Shown one piece after another: positions 5,562 to 6,081 of a stretch of 6,081 nucleotides of DNA. Source of the DNA: Methylotenera_A sp031429035 (GTDB taxonomy: Bacteria; Pseudomonadota; Gammaproteobacteria; Burkholderiales; Methylophilaceae); NCBI GenBank assembly GCA_031429035.1, contig JANOYU010000104.1:1-6081 (forward strand), written 5' to 3'. The notes under the pieces were generated by a model. The model was not told the DNA's origin and made no database searches. It saw only the letters and a program-made list of their open reading frames with translations. The position numbers and the translations under genes are program-made. The first letter of the stretch is position 1; every line of letters begins with the position of its first letter.

Positions 5562-5599
5562 ATATTAACCAAGTGAGTTAAATTTAGCAAGTAGGTTAA
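5562..5599 (-). promoter_or_regulatory. mqsRA promoter with two tandem MqsA-like operators
   Basis: On the - strand TTGCTA (5590-5585) and TAATAT (5567-5562) form a -35/-10 pair with a 17-bp spacer. Two 17-bp imperfect palindromes overlap it, 18 bp apart: TTAACCAAGTGAGTTAA (5565-5581) and TTTAGCAAGTAGGTTAA (5583-5599), as read on the + strand, alike at 13 of 17 positions. Their TAACC-N5-GGTTA-like form resembles the E. coli mqsRA operators bound by MqsA. Binding would block RNA polymerase, giving autoregulation. Confidence 0.65.
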
Positions 5600-5604
5600 T
5601 GCTA

Positions 5605-5629
5605 AATAAATGGGGTTAGGCACGATTAA
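5605..5629 (+). repeat. Right 25-bp direct repeat flanking mqsRA
   Basis: Core TGGGGTTAGGCACGATTAA (5611-5629), differing from the 4625-4649 copy at two positions. It starts 5 bp beyond the outer MqsA-like operator. It is followed by TTAACACTGACCC (5633-5645), whose CTGACCC end can pair with GGGTTAG (5613-5619), so this copy can also fold back on itself with one T-G wobble. Confidence 0.75.
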
Positions 5630-5643
5630 ATTTTAACACTGAC

Positions 5644-5674
5644 CCTGCAAGCCAATATCTATGAGGCTTGCAGG
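5644..5674. repeat. Hairpin upstream of pabC
   Basis: CCTGCAAGCC (5644-5653) and GGCTTGCAGG (5665-5674) form a perfect 10-bp stem with an 11-base loop. The downstream bases CCATTGTTTCTTG are only weakly T-rich. It could stop + strand read-through from the island or be a remnant of a repeat. The 229 bp between mqsR and pabC hold this, the direct repeat and the mqsRA promoter, but no gene. Confidence 0.55.
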
Positions 5675-5784
5675 CCATTGTTTCTTGCTCGACCATTCTT
5701 TAACTAAGCATTACATTAAAAATCATGCGTTTTAAGTGTTTGCTATCTTTTTAAAACCAGCTTGCTATGGTTTAATATCGGCTC

Positions 5785-6081
5785 ATGGCACACACCGCAT
5801 CTTATTTAATCAACGGCAGTTTTAATCAAGCCATTTCGCCGTTCGACCGCGGTTTTGCGTACGGTGACGGCGTTTTTCGCACCATTAAAATGCAAAGCGG
5901 TTTGCCGCAGCTTTGGCCGCAACATTATCAAAAATTAGTCGCCGATTGTGCTGCAATCAATATTGTATGCCCAAGTGCCGAGCTGCTGATGAGTGACATT
6001 GCGCAATTATTTGCGGATGATGCCAAAACTGAGAATCAAGCCGCCGTAGCTAAAATTATCATCACGCGCGGCGAGGGCAAT
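5785..6081 (+). CDS. pabC: Aminodeoxychorismate lyase, 5' part (3' end outside window)
   Basis: PabC is a PLP-dependent fold-type IV lyase that converts 4-amino-4-deoxychorismate to p-aminobenzoate and pyruvate, feeding folate synthesis. The frame starts at ATG 5785 and is open for 99 codons to the window edge. It shows the family N-terminus YLINGSFNQAISPFDRGFAYGDGVFRT (seen as SYLING at 6-11 and DRGFAYGDGVF at 21-31), the W-P-Q-H segment (45-48 region) and IITRGEGN at the end, the start of the conserved RGxGxRGY motif. The catalytic lysine lies beyond the window. The family is about 270 residues, so roughly the first third is seen. No good Shine-Dalgarno is visible. In many proteobacteria pabC follows fabF directly, which is why the intervening block looks inserted. 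Confidence 0.92.
   Translation, partial: MAHTASYLINGSFNQAISPFDRGFAYGDGVFRTIKMQSGLPQLWPQHYQKLVADCAAINIVCPSAELLMSDIAQLFADDAKTENQAAVAKIIITRGEGN

Noticed and set aside
5408..5623. - strand open frame overlapping the mqsR start and promoter
   Set aside because: It covers the mqsRA operators and reads mqsR in a different frame, whereas the mqsR frame matches the family residue by residue.
5740..5778. Promoter for pabC (TTGCTA at 5740 or TAATAT at 5773)
   Set aside because: No -35/-10 pair with acceptable spacing could be assembled (TTGCTA to TATGGT is 20 bp apart; TAATAT has only TTTAAA upstream), so I did not list it.

Overview
The window looks like the chromosome of a proteobacterium of moderate to low G+C. 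The fatty-acid genes are of the gamma/betaproteobacterial type, and the gene order fabD-fabG-acpP-fabF, with pabC further on, is the usual one there. My best guess is a betaproteobacterium near the Methylophilaceae; this rests on general resemblance and G+C, and a 16S or whole-genome comparison would be needed to place it.

Left part (1-2994): the core type II fatty-acid synthesis cluster, all on the + strand. It holds the 3' part of fabD (malonyl-CoA:ACP transacylase), complete fabG (3-oxoacyl-ACP reductase), complete acpP (acyl carrier protein, with its own promoter and a strong ribosome binding site) and complete fabF (3-oxoacyl-ACP synthase II). A 9-bp stem hairpin lies between acpP and fabF. 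FabD loads malonate on AcpP, FabF condenses and FabG reduces. All catalytic residues within the visible parts are present.

Middle part (2995-5784): a 2790-bp accessory block sits where pabC would normally follow fabF directly. In order it contains: (a) a complete REP-associated tyrosine transposase (RAYT) gene bracketed by two inverted GTAG-type REP hairpins (3008-3640); (b) an open frame carrying a PGRP/Amidase_2 domain whose N-terminus has been replaced by REP sequence, followed with a TGATG junction by a single-pass membrane protein of unknown function; (c) copies of a TGGGGTCAG repeat and an inverted pair of a second REP family; (d) a complete mqsRA toxin-antitoxin operon on the - strand, with tandem palindromic operators over its promoter, lying between two 25-bp direct repeats 980 bp apart.

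Right end (5785-6081): the first 99 codons of pabC (aminodeoxychorismate lyase, folate pathway), running off the window and divergent from mqsRA.

The points most worth a second look are the RAYT/REP junction inside the amidase reading frame, the amidase plus membrane-protein pair as a possible effector-immunity relic, and the repeat-bounded mqsRA module with a possibly leaderless toxin mRNA.
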